Source of the DNA: Arthrobacter sp. SDTb3-6 | GTDB lineage: Bacteria > Actinomycetota > Actinomycetes > Actinomycetales > Micrococcaceae | Assembly: GCF_013376095.1 (NCBI RefSeq) | Contig: NZ_JAAMFN010000001.1 | Location: 1-64,000, forward strand | Direction: 5' to 3' | Length of the DNA: 64,000 bases | In this document: piece after piece, positions 50,732-60,149 of the stretch | Position numbering within the stretch: the first letter of the stretch is position 1 | Layout of the letters: each line of letters starts with the position of its first letter | Position numbers and translations under genes: made by a program | Notes under the pieces: generated by a model | The model's database searches: none | Told to the model about the DNA's origin: nothing | The model's input: only the letters and a program-made list of their open reading frames with translations

Positions 50732-51133
50732 TCAGGCCTGCGAAATCCGGACCATGTTGCCCGAGGGGTCGCGGAAGGCGCAGTCGCGCGGCCCCCACGG
50801 CTGCTGGATCGGTTCCTGCAACACCTCGGCGCCGAATGCGCGGGCCTGCTCGAAGGTGCTGTCGAGGTCGTCGGTCTGGAACACGAGCATGGGCAGCACG
50901 CCCTTCGTGAGCAGTTCCTGGAGGGCGTCCCCGTCGGCCTGCGAACGGCCGGCGTGCGGTTCGGAGACCACGATGCCCAGGCCGGGCTGGGCGTCGCTGC
51001 CGAGCGTGACCCAGCGGAAGCCGCCGGAGGCCACATCGTTCAGGACGGAAAGGCCCAGCCCGTCGCGATAGAAGGCCACCGCCTCATCGGTGTTGCTGAC
51101 AGTGACATTGGTGTATTGCAGTGAAATCGTCAT
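50732..51133 (-). CDS. VOC family protein
   Basis: A 133-aa single vicinal-oxygen-chelate domain: LQYTNVTVSNTDEAVAFYRD at the start, FRWVTLGSDAQPGLGIVVSE, and the second module MLVFQTDDLDSTFEQARAFG ending FRDPSGNMVRIS. Typical of glyoxalase/bleomycin-resistance-like proteins of unknown substrate. TAGCGT lies 7 nt before the ATG. It follows the AraC-type gene by 10 nt on the same strand, a frequent AraC-glyoxalase pairing. Confidence 0.88.
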   Translation of the reverse strand: MTISLQYTNVTVSNTDEAVAFYRDGLGLSVLNDVASGGFRWVTLGSDAQPGLGIVVSEPHAGRSQADGDALQELLTKGVLPMLVFQTDDLDSTFEQARAFGAEVLQEPIQQPWGPRDCAFRDPSGNMVRISQA

Positions 51134-51143
51134 GGCAGTTACG

Positions 51144-51617
51144 CTATCCGGCCCGGCGCGGCACCGCTTCTTCGATCCTGCTTTCCTGGGCGGGCGTCGG
51201 GACGTGCGGGGCCTGGGCCGGGCTGCGCAGGGGGCGGGTGGCGAATCGGGCAAAGCAGGCGGGCATGGCCTCGACGGCGCTGTGTTCCCGGGCACGGTAC
51301 GCGCTGGGGGTCTCGCCCATGATCTCGGTGAAGCGGGAGCTGAACGAGCCCAGGGATGTGGCGCCCACGGCCATGCAGGCGTCGGTCACGGACGTGCCGG
51401 ACCGCAGCAGCGCGGCCGCCCGCTCAATGCGTCGCGTCATGAGGTAGTTGTAGGGCGTCTCCCCATAGGCGGCGCGGAACTTGCGGGAAAAGTGCGCAGG
51501 GGACATGAACGCCTTCGCTGCGATGGTGGGCACGTCAAGGGGCAGCGCGTAGTCCCGGTCAACCATGTCCCGCGCCTGGCGCAGCAGCGCGAGCGTGGCA
51601 AGTTCCTCCGGCGTCAT
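51144..51617 (-). CDS. AraC family transcriptional regulator
   Basis: A 157-aa regulator consisting almost only of the AraC double helix-turn-helix: LDVPTIAAKAFMSPAHFSRK (about 27-46), FRAAYGETPYNYLMTRRIER (about 47-66) and SLGSFSSRFTEIMGETPSAY (about 88-107), plus a disordered C-terminal tail. There is no separate ligand domain, so it may sense through the partner VOC protein or act constitutively. TAGCTT lies 6 nt before the ATG, giving a leaderless transcript. Cotranscribed with the VOC gene. Confidence 0.88.
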   Translation of the reverse strand: MTPEELATLALLRQARDMVDRDYALPLDVPTIAAKAFMSPAHFSRKFRAAYGETPYNYLMTRRIERAAALLRSGTSVTDACMAVGATSLGSFSSRFTEIMGETPSAYRAREHSAVEAMPACFARFATRPLRSPAQAPHVPTPAQESRIEEAVPRRAG

Positions 51618-51626
51618 GGTTTGAAG

Positions 51627-52196
51627 CTACCAGCCGGAGGTGGCGGAAAGCTGAAGGTTCCGCAACCAGGGCTCCACCTCCCGCGGCGACGCCAGGCGCA
51701 CCACACGGAGCCCGGGATCACCGCGGTCCAGGGCAGGCACCAGCGAGCGGTAGAGGTGCCGGGTCTGCCACCCCCAGCGGATGATGTGGTCGGGGTCGGT
51801 GAACAGAGTGCGCAGCGGCGCCTCAAGGTTGCCGTTCCGCAGCTCCTCCCGGCGGAGCCGGCGCCGCACGGTCCGCCGTACCAGGCGCCCCATGGCCACC
51901 GGCACGGGAAAGTCCAGCCACACCAGCGTGTCGGCCCGCTGTGCCAGCAGGGGCCGGGCAGCCGGATACTGCCATTCCGTGACCCAGCCGGGCGCCCTGG
52001 TGAGACGGTCGACGTCGTCCATGAAGTCCGCGCGCGGCTGCCAGCCGGGCCCGTGGAACAAGGCGTCGATCTCGGTGTGCGGGACGCCGAGAAGGGCGCC
52101 GATGCGCCCGGCCAGCGTGGTCTTCCCGGAGCCGGAGACACCCGCCACCAGGACGCGCCGCGGCCGGGTCGGCAGGGGATCCCGGTGGGTCAACAT
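51627..52196 (-). CDS. P-loop NTPase, adenylate-kinase-like (topology-modulation type)
   Basis: A 189-aa small P-loop protein. Walker A GVSGSGKTTLAGRIG is at about residues 19-33, then HTEIDALFHGPGWQPRADF (40-58), which matches FlaR/topology-modulation-like nucleoside kinases, and a basic Arg-rich lid region (MGRLVRRTVRRRLRREELRN). It probably phosphorylates a small nucleoside-like substrate; the real role is unknown. TAGAAT lies 7 nt before the ATG, and the next gene on that strand starts 10 nt beyond its stop. Confidence 0.8.
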   Translation of the reverse strand: MLTHRDPLPTRPRRVLVAGVSGSGKTTLAGRIGALLGVPHTEIDALFHGPGWQPRADFMDDVDRLTRAPGWVTEWQYPAARPLLAQRADTLVWLDFPVPVAMGRLVRRTVRRRLRREELRNGNLEAPLRTLFTDPDHIIRWGWQTRHLYRSLVPALDRGDPGLRVVRLASPREVEPWLRNLQLSATSGW

Positions 52197-52226
52197 GCTC
52201 CAGATTCTAGAACCGCAAATGCCCCG

Positions 52227-52270
52227 GGAGGTAACCTCCTTTGGCTGGACGGGCAGCGCGGGGATACTTT
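52227..52270 (+). promoter_or_regulatory. cbs promoter with upstream palindrome
   Basis: GGAGGTAACCTCC (52227-52239) is a perfect 13-bp palindrome directly before -35 TTGGCT (52241-52246). An 18-bp spacer and -10 TACTTT (52265-52270) follow; ATG 52277 is 6 nt on. The palindrome is a candidate operator for methionine/cysteine control of cbs-metB. Confidence 0.55.
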
Positions 52271-52276
52271 GGACTC

Positions 52277-53653
52277 ATGAAGTATGCAAACACCGTCCTT
52301 GACCTCATTGGCAACACCCCCTTGGTGAAACTCAACAAGGTGACCGAGGGCATCGCTGCCACCGTGCTGGTCAAGCTCGAGTACATGAACCCGGGCGGCT
52401 CCGCGAAGGACCGCATTGCCGTCAAGATGCTCGACGAGGCTGCCAAGGAAGGCAAGATCAAGCCCGGCGGCACCGTGGTGGAACCGACCAGCGGCAACAC
52501 CGGCGTTGCCATGGCCATGGTGGCGCAGCTGCGCGGCTACAACTGCGTGTTTGTGGTCCCGGACAAGGTGGGCGAGGACAAGCGCGCAGTCCTGCAGGCC
52601 TATGGTGCCGAGGTGGTGGTGACCCCGACGGCGGTGGCCCCCGACAGCCCGCAGTCCTACTACGGCGTTTCCGACCGGCTGGTGCGGGAGATTCCCGGCG
52701 CCTACAAGCCGGACCAGTTTTCCAACCAGAACGGCCCGCTGAGCCACTACGAGACCACCGGCCCCGAAATTTGGCGCGACACCGAGGGCAAGGTCACGCA
52801 CTTTGTGGCGGGTGTTGGCACGGGCGGGACCATCACGGGAACCGGCCGTTACCTGCGCGAAGTCTCCAAGGACCGCCCCGAGGGCGAAGTGCGCGTCATC
52901 GGCGCCGACCCGGAAGGCTCCGTCTACTCCGGCGGCACCGGCCGGCCGTACCTGGTGGAAGGCGTGGGCGAGGACATGTGGCCCGCCTCCTACGACCCCG
53001 CCATCCCGCACGAGGTCATCGCCGTCACGGACAACGACAGTTTCGCCATGACGCGCCGCCTGGCCCGCGAGGAAGGCCTGCTGGTGGGAGGCTCCTCCGG
53101 CATGGCCGTGGTGGCCGCGCTGGAAGCGGCCAGGAAGCTGGGACCCGAGGCCGTCGTCGTCGTGCTCCTGCCGGACAGCGGGCGCGGCTACCTGGCCAAG
53201 ATCTTTGACGACAAGTGGATGCAGTCGTACGGCTTCCTGAAGGCCACCGACGAGCCGGCCGTTGGCGACGTGCTCAAGGCCAAGACCGGGCAGCTGCCGG
53301 ACCTGGTCCACATCCACCCGAACGAGACAGTGCGCGACGTCATCAACCTGATGTCCGAGTACGGCGTCTCCCAGATCCCGGTGCTTTCCGCCGAGCCGCC
53401 GGTGGTGATGGGCGAGGTCATCGGATCGGTGGACGAGCGCACGCTGACGGGCAAGCTGTTCCGCCACGAGGCCAAGCTGACGGACAAGATCACCGAGCAC
53501 ATGCAGCCGCGCCTGCCCATCCTCGGCTCGCTGGAGCCGATCTCCGCCGCGCGGACCGCGCTCCAGAACGTGGACGCGCTCATGGTGACCTTCGTCGGCG
53601 CGCCCGTGGGTGTGCTGACCCGCCACGACCTGCTGAACTACCTCAACGACTGA
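52277..53653 (+). CDS. cbs: cystathionine beta-synthase
   Basis: A 458-aa PLP enzyme that joins serine and homocysteine to cystathionine. IGNTPLVKLN opens the fold, the PLP lysine is K44 (NPGGSAKDR), and PTSGNTGVAMA and GVGTGGTITGTGRYL bind substrate and phosphate. Two C-terminal CBS domains (about 340-455) form the regulatory module. Leaderless start, TACTTT 6 nt before ATG. It is followed 17 nt later by cystathionine gamma-synthase, so both transsulfuration directions are encoded together. Confidence 0.94.
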   Translation: MKYANTVLDLIGNTPLVKLNKVTEGIAATVLVKLEYMNPGGSAKDRIAVKMLDEAAKEGKIKPGGTVVEPTSGNTGVAMAMVAQLRGYNCVFVVPDKVGEDKRAVLQAYGAEVVVTPTAVAPDSPQSYYGVSDRLVREIPGAYKPDQFSNQNGPLSHYETTGPEIWRDTEGKVTHFVAGVGTGGTITGTGRYLREVSKDRPEGEVRVIGADPEGSVYSGGTGRPYLVEGVGEDMWPASYDPAIPHEVIAVTDNDSFAMTRRLAREEGLLVGGSSGMAVVAALEAARKLGPEAVVVVLLPDSGRGYLAKIFDDKWMQSYGFLKATDEPAVGDVLKAKTGQLPDLVHIHPNETVRDVINLMSEYGVSQIPVLSAEPPVVMGEVIGSVDERTLTGKLFRHEAKLTDKITEHMQPRLPILGSLEPISAARTALQNVDALMVTFVGAPVGVLTRHDLLNYLND

Positions 53654-53670
53654 CTTCCCAGGAGAACGAC

Positions 53671-54831
53671 ATGACTGAAGGCTTCAACACCCGCGCCGTC
53701 CACGCCGGCCAGGCCCCCGACCCCACCACCGGCTCCGTCATCCCGCCGCTGTACCAGACCACCACGTTTGCCCAGGACGGGATCGGCAAGCTGCGCAACG
53801 GCTACGAGTACGGCCGCGGCACCAACCCCACGCGCGACTCCCTCCAGTCCCAGCTTGCCGCCCTGGAAGGCGGCAAGTTCGCGTTCAGCTTCTCCTCCGG
53901 CCTGGCCGCCGAGGACGCCCTGATCCGCGCCCTCCTGGTCCCCGGCGACCACATCATCATGGGCAACGACGTCTACGGCGGCACCTACCGGCTCATCAAC
54001 CGCGTGCTGTCCGTCTGGGGCATCAGCAACGCCGCGGTGGACATGAATGACTCTGGGGCGCTGGCTTCCGCCGTTGCCGCCGGCGGGCCCGAGGGCAAGA
54101 CCAAGATGATTTGGCTGGAAACGCCGTCCAACCCGATGATGAAGATCACGGACATCGCCGCTGTCGCGAAGGTGGCCCACGACGCCGGGGCCCTCCTGGT
54201 GGTCGACAACACCTTTGCGTCCCCCTACCTCCAAAACCCGCTCGCCCTCGGTGCCGACGTGGTGGTCCACTCCACGACGAAGTACATTGGCGGACACTCC
54301 GACGCCTCCGGCGGCGCGATCGTGCTTTCCGACGCCGAGGCTGCGGAAAAGATCGGCTTCGTGCAGTTTGCCGTGGGTGCCGTGTCCGCGCCGATGGAGG
54401 CCTGGCTGACCACCCGCGGGCTCAAGACGCTCGGCGTGCGCATGGACCGGCACTCCGCGAACGCCCAGCAGATCGCCGAGTGGCTGCTGACCCGCCCCGA
54501 GGTGGAAACCGTGCTGTACCCGGGCCTGCCCGACCACCCCGGGCACGAGCTTGCGGCCCGCCAGATGCGCGGCTTTGGCGGCATGATCTCCGTGCAGTTC
54601 AAGGGCGGGGAGGCGGCGGCCCGCAAGGTGGCCGAGTCCACGCGCCTGTTCACGTTGGCGGAGTCGCTGGGCGGCGTTGAGTCGCTCATGAACTACCCGT
54701 CCGAGATGACTCACGCCTCCGTCAAGGGCACCGAACTGGCCGTCCCCGTCAACCTGGTCCGGCTCTCCGTGGGCATCGAGGACGTGGCCGACCTGATCGC
54801 CGACCTGGACCAGGCCCTCAGCCTCCTCTGA
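53671..54831 (+). CDS. metB: cystathionine gamma-synthase (Cys/Met metabolism PLP enzyme)
   Basis: A 386-aa gamma-family PLP enzyme. TTTFAQDGIGKLRNGYEYGR (about 31-49), SGLAAEDALI, WLETPSNPMMKITDI (148-162), VVDNTFASPYLQNPL (177-191) and the PLP lysine K204 (HSTTKYIGGHSD). It makes cystathionine from an activated homoserine and cysteine; some members act instead as cystathionine gamma-lyase, so direction is inferred. AGGAG lies 6 nt before ATG 53671. Operon with cbs. Confidence 0.9.
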   Translation: MTEGFNTRAVHAGQAPDPTTGSVIPPLYQTTTFAQDGIGKLRNGYEYGRGTNPTRDSLQSQLAALEGGKFAFSFSSGLAAEDALIRALLVPGDHIIMGNDVYGGTYRLINRVLSVWGISNAAVDMNDSGALASAVAAGGPEGKTKMIWLETPSNPMMKITDIAAVAKVAHDAGALLVVDNTFASPYLQNPLALGADVVVHSTTKYIGGHSDASGGAIVLSDAEAAEKIGFVQFAVGAVSAPMEAWLTTRGLKTLGVRMDRHSANAQQIAEWLLTRPEVETVLYPGLPDHPGHELAARQMRGFGGMISVQFKGGEAAARKVAESTRLFTLAESLGGVESLMNYPSEMTHASVKGTELAVPVNLVRLSVGIEDVADLIADLDQALSLL

Positions 54832-54851
54832 CCCTGCGGCCCACTGACGCT

Positions 54852-54945
54852 CGGTTGCAACCGGGGGTGTTTTGGGGAACGCTCCCTCACCGGTTGCGGG
54901 AGGGTTTGGGGATTGTGCCCCGGTTGCGCGGGAGCGTTGGGGATG
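54852..54945. repeat. diverged copies of the CGCAACCGGGGCAC repeat, inverted orientation
   Basis: Two units with a period of about 30 bp (cores CCGGTTG at 54890 and 54920). The second contains GTGCCCCGGTTGCGCGGGAG (54916-54935), which with the next nine bases is the reverse complement of the first unit at 3402-3430. A short palindrome CGGTTGCAACCG starts at 54852. The block fills the convergent gap between metB and the MBL gene. Confidence 0.65.
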
Positions 54946-54951
54946 GTGTGG

Positions 54952-55767
54952 CTATTCCGGCGGCGTGCCTTCCAACCAGTCCATGTAGCGCTGCAGGGAA
55001 CGCTGCACGATGGCCCGGGCGTCGGCGTCGATGGTGCGAAACGCGCCGTGGATCCGGTCGTAGTCCAACGGGGAAACAGTGTCCAGGATGCGCTGGATGG
55101 CCCTGCGCGGCAGCGGGATGTTGTTGACGTAGCTGCGCATGGCGTTCACGGACTTCCCGTCGGCGCCGATGGCAATGGTGTCGCCGCTCAGGAGCGCACC
55201 GCGGCCCTCGGCGCCGGCCGGCCAGTGCAGGATGCTGCTGCCGGCGAAGTGCCCGCCGCACTGGAGCATGGACAGCCCCGGCAGAACCTCCATCCGGCCC
55301 TCCCACAACCGGATCGCAGGGTCCGGGCGCCGGATCCACTGCCGGTCGGCGGAGGCCACATGCACCGGCGCATTGCCGAAGGCGTGGCTCCATTGGATGG
55401 AGGACCCCGTCAGGTGCGGGTGGCTGGCGGATATCGCCGCGACGCCGCCAAGGGCCCTGACCGCGGCCACGCCGTCGTCGTCAATAAACCCCGGTGGCTC
55501 CCACAGAAGGTTCCCGTGTCCGGTCCGGACCAGGAGGCCGCGCTGGCCGATCCCCAGTTCCGGGACCACGTTGACGGCGTGGAGGCCGGGCTCCAGTTCG
55601 TCCACGGTGACGCGGTGGCCGGCTGCGGCCAGTTCCTCCCGGGTGGTCCAGCGCTGGCCGCCGGAGGGAATGAACTGGCGTTCGTCGGCGCAAATTTCAC
55701 AAAGCTTCGGTGGTGCGGGCGTGTCCGGGTGTTCAACGGCACACGTGGCGCAGGTCCAAATAGGCAC
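54952..55767 (-). CDS. MBL-fold metallo-hydrolase with N-terminal zinc ribbon
   Basis: A 271-aa protein. The first 30 residues hold a zinc-ribbon-like pair of CxxC motifs (CATC and CEIC). The metallo-beta-lactamase-like domain follows, with SASHPHL in place of the usual HxHxDH, then GGHFAGSS and LLSGDTIAIG. The altered first motif leaves the metal site incomplete, so a hydrolase activity is uncertain. GTG 55767 has AAGGA 7 nt upstream. It lies 69 nt after the short gene under the SoxR-type promoter and may belong to that transcript. Confidence 0.78.
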   Translation of the reverse strand: MPIWTCATCAVEHPDTPAPPKLCEICADERQFIPSGGQRWTTREELAAAGHRVTVDELEPGLHAVNVVPELGIGQRGLLVRTGHGNLLWEPPGFIDDDGVAAVRALGGVAAISASHPHLTGSSIQWSHAFGNAPVHVASADRQWIRRPDPAIRLWEGRMEVLPGLSMLQCGGHFAGSSILHWPAGAEGRGALLSGDTIAIGADGKSVNAMRSYVNNIPLPRRAIQRILDTVSPLDYDRIHGAFRTIDADARAIVQRSLQRYMDWLEGTPPE

Positions 55768-55836
55768 GGCTTGTCCTTAATTTGAGGATGAAAATGCGGG
55801 CATGTGTTCGGGTGCTTGCAGGGCTTTGGCGGATGT

Positions 55837-56118
55837 TTAGCGTGGGCCGGACAGGTGCCCTGCCCACAGAAGCGGCACTGATTCGTGCGGGCGCCCCTCC
55901 CGCATTCGGGCCTCTGTCCGGCGATGTACTGCCTGCCGCCTCAGGCGGAAGAGCCTGCGACGGGTCACCGGGACGTGTGCGGCAGCTTGGCAGCCCGCGG
56001 CAGCAGCCCCGGGCATGGCACCTCCGCGGGAACCGGCGGCGGGAAGCAGCGGCCGGCCGGGCGCGGGATCGGCCTTGATGGTCGTCGTGGCTGTGGCGGG
56101 GAACAACGGGGCGCTCAT
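55837..56118 (-). CDS. short open frame under the SoxR-type promoter, possibly a gene remnant
   Basis: An ATG at 56118 has an excellent ribosome-binding site (AAGGAG, 4 nt away) and sits 49 nt after the SoxR box, so translation probably starts here. The 93-aa product opens MSAPLFPATATTTIKADPAP and then becomes arginine- and alanine-rich without recognisable domain. This suggests a frameshifted or truncated enzyme gene of a SoxR regulon. Nothing else is seen in the 446-nt gap between the MBL gene and soxR apart from the operator. Confidence 0.35.
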   Translation of the reverse strand: MSAPLFPATATTTIKADPAPGRPLLPAAGSRGGAMPGAAAAGCQAAAHVPVTRRRLFRLRRQAVHRRTEARMREGRPHESVPLLWAGHLSGPR

Positions 56119-56166
56119 GGGGCTCCTTGGCAGTGGAAGTGGTGGCGGACACCCCCAGCCAACTAG

Positions 56167-56187
56167 CTCAAGTTAGCTTGAGGTCAA
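56167..56187 (-). promoter_or_regulatory. SoxR box within a minus-strand promoter
   Basis: CTCAAGTTAGCTTGAG (56167-56182) matches the SoxR operator except for the central bases. On the minus strand -35 TTGACC (56187-56182) is followed by the box at the spacing used by SoxR-activated promoters (19-bp spacer to a weak -10 TTGGCT). Activation therefore points towards the genes at 56118 and 55767, not towards soxR. Confidence 0.75.
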
Positions 56188-56213
56188 GCCCGGGCTGTGG
56201 CAGCATTCAACGC

Positions 56214-56690
56214 ATGCCCCACATTGCCCCCAACGAACTGCTCCCCATCGGCGAACTTGCCCGCAGGGCAGGTGTCAGCGTGCCCACGGTGCGTTACTAC
56301 GAGGAGCGCGGGCTGATCCGTTCGGAACGCACTCCGGGCAACAAACGGCTCTTCCCGCGCCACACGCTGCGCCGCCTGGCAGTCGTGGCCGCGGGGCAGC
56401 GCGTGGGCCTCACCCTGCAGGAAATCATGGCGGCGCTCGCCGACATGCCTGCGGACAGGGCGCCGACGCAGCGTGAATGGACCCGCATGGGGACCCGGTG
56501 GGCGCAGACCGTGGCGCAGCGGATCCGGCAGTTGGAAATCCTGCAGACGTCGCTGGATGGATGCATCGGCTGCGGCTGCCTGTCACTGGGAAAATGCGTC
56601 CTGTTCAACCCCGGGGACGAGGCAGCGACGGAGGGCCCGGGCTCACGCTGGTTACGGAATGCGGAAGCTGCCACCGGTTCGCAAGGGTGA
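56214..56690 (+). CDS. soxR: redox-sensitive MerR-family activator SoxR
   Basis: A 158-aa MerR regulator. The DNA-binding domain is at 10-80 (LPIGELARRAGVSVPTVRYY). The dimerisation helix is followed by the [2Fe-2S] ligands C117, C120, C122 and C128 in CIGCGCLSLGKC, diagnostic for SoxR. Oxidation of the cluster by redox-cycling compounds activates target promoters with elongated spacers, such as the divergent one at 56167-56187. The C-terminal 20 residues vary as usual. No strong ribosome-binding site before ATG 56214. Confidence 0.95.
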   Translation: MPHIAPNELLPIGELARRAGVSVPTVRYYEERGLIRSERTPGNKRLFPRHTLRRLAVVAAGQRVGLTLQEIMAALADMPADRAPTQREWTRMGTRWAQTVAQRIRQLEILQTSLDGCIGCGCLSLGKCVLFNPGDEAATEGPGSRWLRNAEAATGSQG

Positions 56691-57733
<1,043 letters not shown>

Positions 57734-57770
57734 GCAGTTCCCCGCGCAGGCACCTCCGCATGATACTGAA

Positions 57771-57812
57771 ATGGACCGTGGAGGCTGATCATTCAGCCTC
57801 CACGGTCCATTG
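57771..57812. terminator. bidirectional terminator between rpf and the amidohydrolase gene
   Basis: Perfect 19-bp stem (57771-57789 with 57794-57812, starting AATGGACCGTGG) with a 4-nt loop TCAT in a convergent gap. The A/T ends of the arms give short T runs on both strands. Confidence 0.7.
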
Positions 57813-57857
57813 CTGCATCCACGCCCGTCCGGCCCCGCAGTGAAGCGGGAAGGGGGC

Positions 57858-59222
57858 CTACCCTCGGGGGGCCACGGCACCCACGTGGGCAACGGCGTCG
57901 TACGTGTAGACGGGCTTGCCGCCAATGAACACCTTCAGGGCACGTTGCATGACGTCCAGGGGGTCGCCGCTCCAAAGCACCAGGTCCGCGTCCTTGCCCA
58001 CGGCGAGGGAACCGATCCTGCCGTCCAGCCCCAGCACCTTGGCGGGGTTGATGGTCAGCGCGCGCATGGCCGTGCGCCGGTCCAGCCCCTCCTTCACGGC
58101 GAAGGTGGCCTGGTGGACCAGGAAGTTGACGGGCACCACGGGGTGGTCGGTGATGATGGAAATTTCCACGCCCGCCGCGGCCAGCTTGCCCGGATTGGCC
58201 AGCGAGCGCCCGCGCAGTTCCGGCTTGGACTTCGTGGTGAACAGCGGGCCGATGAGGACGGGGACGCCGCGGGCGGCCAGCACGTCGCCCAGGACGTGGG
58301 CCTCCGTGCCGTGATCGATGACCAGGTCATAGTCAAATTCCTCCGCCAGGCGCAGGGCGGTGGCGACGTCGTCGGCGCGGTGGCAATGCTGGCGCCACGG
58401 AATTTCGCGGCGCAGCACCATGGCCAGCGCCTCCATCTGGGCGTCGCGGGGGCGCGGCTCGGGCTTGGCGAGCCAATTCTGCGCAGCCATGAACGCCTGC
58501 CGGATCACGAGGGCGGTGCCCAGCCGGGTGGAGGGCGTCTGCTTCTTTTCCCCATAAACGTGCTTCGGGTTCTCGCCGAGGGCCGACTTCAGCCCGCTGG
58601 GGGAGCGCAGCACCATCTCCTCGATATACCTCCCGTGCGTGTGCAGTGCCACGGCCAGGCCGCCGATCGGGTTGCCGGAGCCGGGATTGACGTTCACGGC
58701 CGTGATGCCGCCGGCCAGGGCGTCGTTGAAGCCGGGGTCAAAGGGGTCGACGGCGTCGATGGCCCGGACCGCGGCCATGACGGGGTCGGTCATCTCGTTG
58801 GCATCACTGGTGGAGCCCACCTCGCCCTCGGGGTGCATGCCCAGGTGGACGTGGGCGTCGATAAACCCGGGCAGCAGCCATTGGCCCTTGGCATCCACCA
58901 CTTCCGCCCCCGCGGGCACCTGCACCGAGGCGCCCAGGGCCAGGATTTTCCCGCCATCCACCAACACCGTGCCGTCAAAGGGTTCGCCGTCGATCGGCAC
59001 CACATGGCCGTTGGTGATGGCCAGCACGCGCTTCTTGGCGGCGTCGGCGGCTTCGCGGATGGCGGCGCTGATCGAGGCGGTGTCCACCGCCGGCCGGGCG
59101 GGCTTCCCTCCGCCCTTGCCTCCGGGCTTGCCGCCCTTGCCTCCGGGCCTTGCGGGGGTGGCCGGCTTGGTCACGCGGCCCGGGACGAAGCCGGGCTTGG
59201 GAGTGGGCAAGGTGGGGGACAT
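57858..59222 (-). CDS. amidohydrolase family protein (imidazolonepropionase-like)
   Basis: A 454-aa metal-dependent hydrolase. An unusual Gly/Lys/Pro-rich N-terminus (about 20-45, with GGKGGKPGGKGGGKP) precedes the beta-sandwich and barrel. Metal site and active residues appear in GFIDAHVHLGMHPEG (about 118-132), QHCHRADDVATALRLAEEF and IITDHPVVPVNF (with the catalytic Asp). The end IGSLAVGKDADLVLWSGDPL is typical for the family. Substrate unknown. AAAGG precedes the ATG. The basic, low-complexity tail is not part of the usual fold. Confidence 0.85.
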   Translation of the reverse strand: MSPTLPTPKPGFVPGRVTKPATPARPGGKGGKPGGKGGGKPARPAVDTASISAAIREAADAAKKRVLAITNGHVVPIDGEPFDGTVLVDGGKILALGASVQVPAGAEVVDAKGQWLLPGFIDAHVHLGMHPEGEVGSTSDANEMTDPVMAAVRAIDAVDPFDPGFNDALAGGITAVNVNPGSGNPIGGLAVALHTHGRYIEEMVLRSPSGLKSALGENPKHVYGEKKQTPSTRLGTALVIRQAFMAAQNWLAKPEPRPRDAQMEALAMVLRREIPWRQHCHRADDVATALRLAEEFDYDLVIDHGTEAHVLGDVLAARGVPVLIGPLFTTKSKPELRGRSLANPGKLAAAGVEISIITDHPVVPVNFLVHQATFAVKEGLDRRTAMRALTINPAKVLGLDGRIGSLAVGKDADLVLWSGDPLDVMQRALKVFIGGKPVYTYDAVAHVGAVAPRG

Positions 59223-59339
59223 GGCGGCCTTTCAATGCATGCACGCGGTCTCGCGGCGGATTTCCGGCGGGCGGAGGGCCCAATCACCAACTTACCGCCC
59301 CCGCCTGCGAATCGCCGGTCATCGCCGTAGGGTGGGTGC

Positions 59340-60089
59340 ATGAACCGCAAAACCGCATTGGTCACCGGCGTGGGCCGCACCGTTGGCATCGGTGCCGGCA
59401 TTGCCCGGGCGCTCGCGGCCGACGGCTGGAACCTGGTCCTCAACTACTGGCAGCCCTACGACGCCCGGATGCCGTGGGGCGAGCAGCCCGACGACGTCCG
59501 CACCCTCACCACCGAACTCGCCGCCGCGGGCACCCGCGTCTGGGCCATGCCGGCCGACCTTGCCGAGCCGTCCTCCGTCGGCAGCCTTTTTGCCCGGATC
59601 GCCACGGAGGCCGGAACCCTGGAGGGCATGGTGCTTTCCCACTGCGAGTCGGTGGACTCCGCCATTTTGGACACCTCGCTGGAGAGCTTTGACCGGCATT
59701 TTGCCGTGAATGCGCGCGCCAGCTGGCAGCTCATCGCCGCATTTGCGCGGCAGGCCGGGCCCGACGGCGGAGCCCTGGTTGCGCTGACCAGCGACCACAC
59801 GGCCTTCAACCTGCCCTATGGGGCGTCCAAGGGGGCCCTGGACAGGATCGTCATTGCGGCCGCGCGCGAACTGGGCGGGCAGCGGATCAGCGCCAACGTG
59901 CTCAACCCCGGCCCCGTCGACACCGGCTGGATGGACGATGCCCTCCGGGCGGAACTGTCCGCGCGCCAACCCGGCGGCCGCCTCGGCACCCCCGCCGACG
60001 TGGCCCCGACGGCGGCGTTCCTGCTGTCCCCCGGCGGGCGCTGGGTGAGCGGGCAGCTGATCAAGGCCGACGGCGGCTTCTCGGCATAG
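59340..60089 (+). CDS. SDR family oxidoreductase
   Basis: A 249-aa short-chain dehydrogenase. NAD(P)-binding TALVTGVGRTVGIGAGIA is at 5-22. The catalytic YxxxK is YGASK (about 160-164), with a preceding TSDH in the place of the usual serine. NVLNPGPVDTGWM and GQLIKADGGFSA end the fold. The first glycine motif is altered (GVGRTVGIG) as in FabG-like 3-oxoacyl reductases of broad specificity. TAGGGT lies 6 nt before ATG 59340, so the mRNA is leaderless. Confidence 0.88.
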   Translation: MNRKTALVTGVGRTVGIGAGIARALAADGWNLVLNYWQPYDARMPWGEQPDDVRTLTTELAAAGTRVWAMPADLAEPSSVGSLFARIATEAGTLEGMVLSHCESVDSAILDTSLESFDRHFAVNARASWQLIAAFARQAGPDGGALVALTSDHTAFNLPYGASKGALDRIVIAAARELGGQRISANVLNPGPVDTGWMDDALRAELSARQPGGRLGTPADVAPTAAFLLSPGGRWVSGQLIKADGGFSA

Positions 60090-60149
60090 CCTTCCTCCCC
60101 CGCTTCCCAGGGTGCGCAGGACCGGGCACCGCTCCAGTAAGTTGGGACC

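Noticed and set aside
55780-55930. Cysteine-rich minus-strand frame (for example CRFCGQGTCPAHAK) resembling a metallothionein-like peptide
   Set aside because: No ATG, GTG or TTG is available after the preceding stop and there is no ribosome-binding site, so translation is unlikely; kept only as a curiosity.
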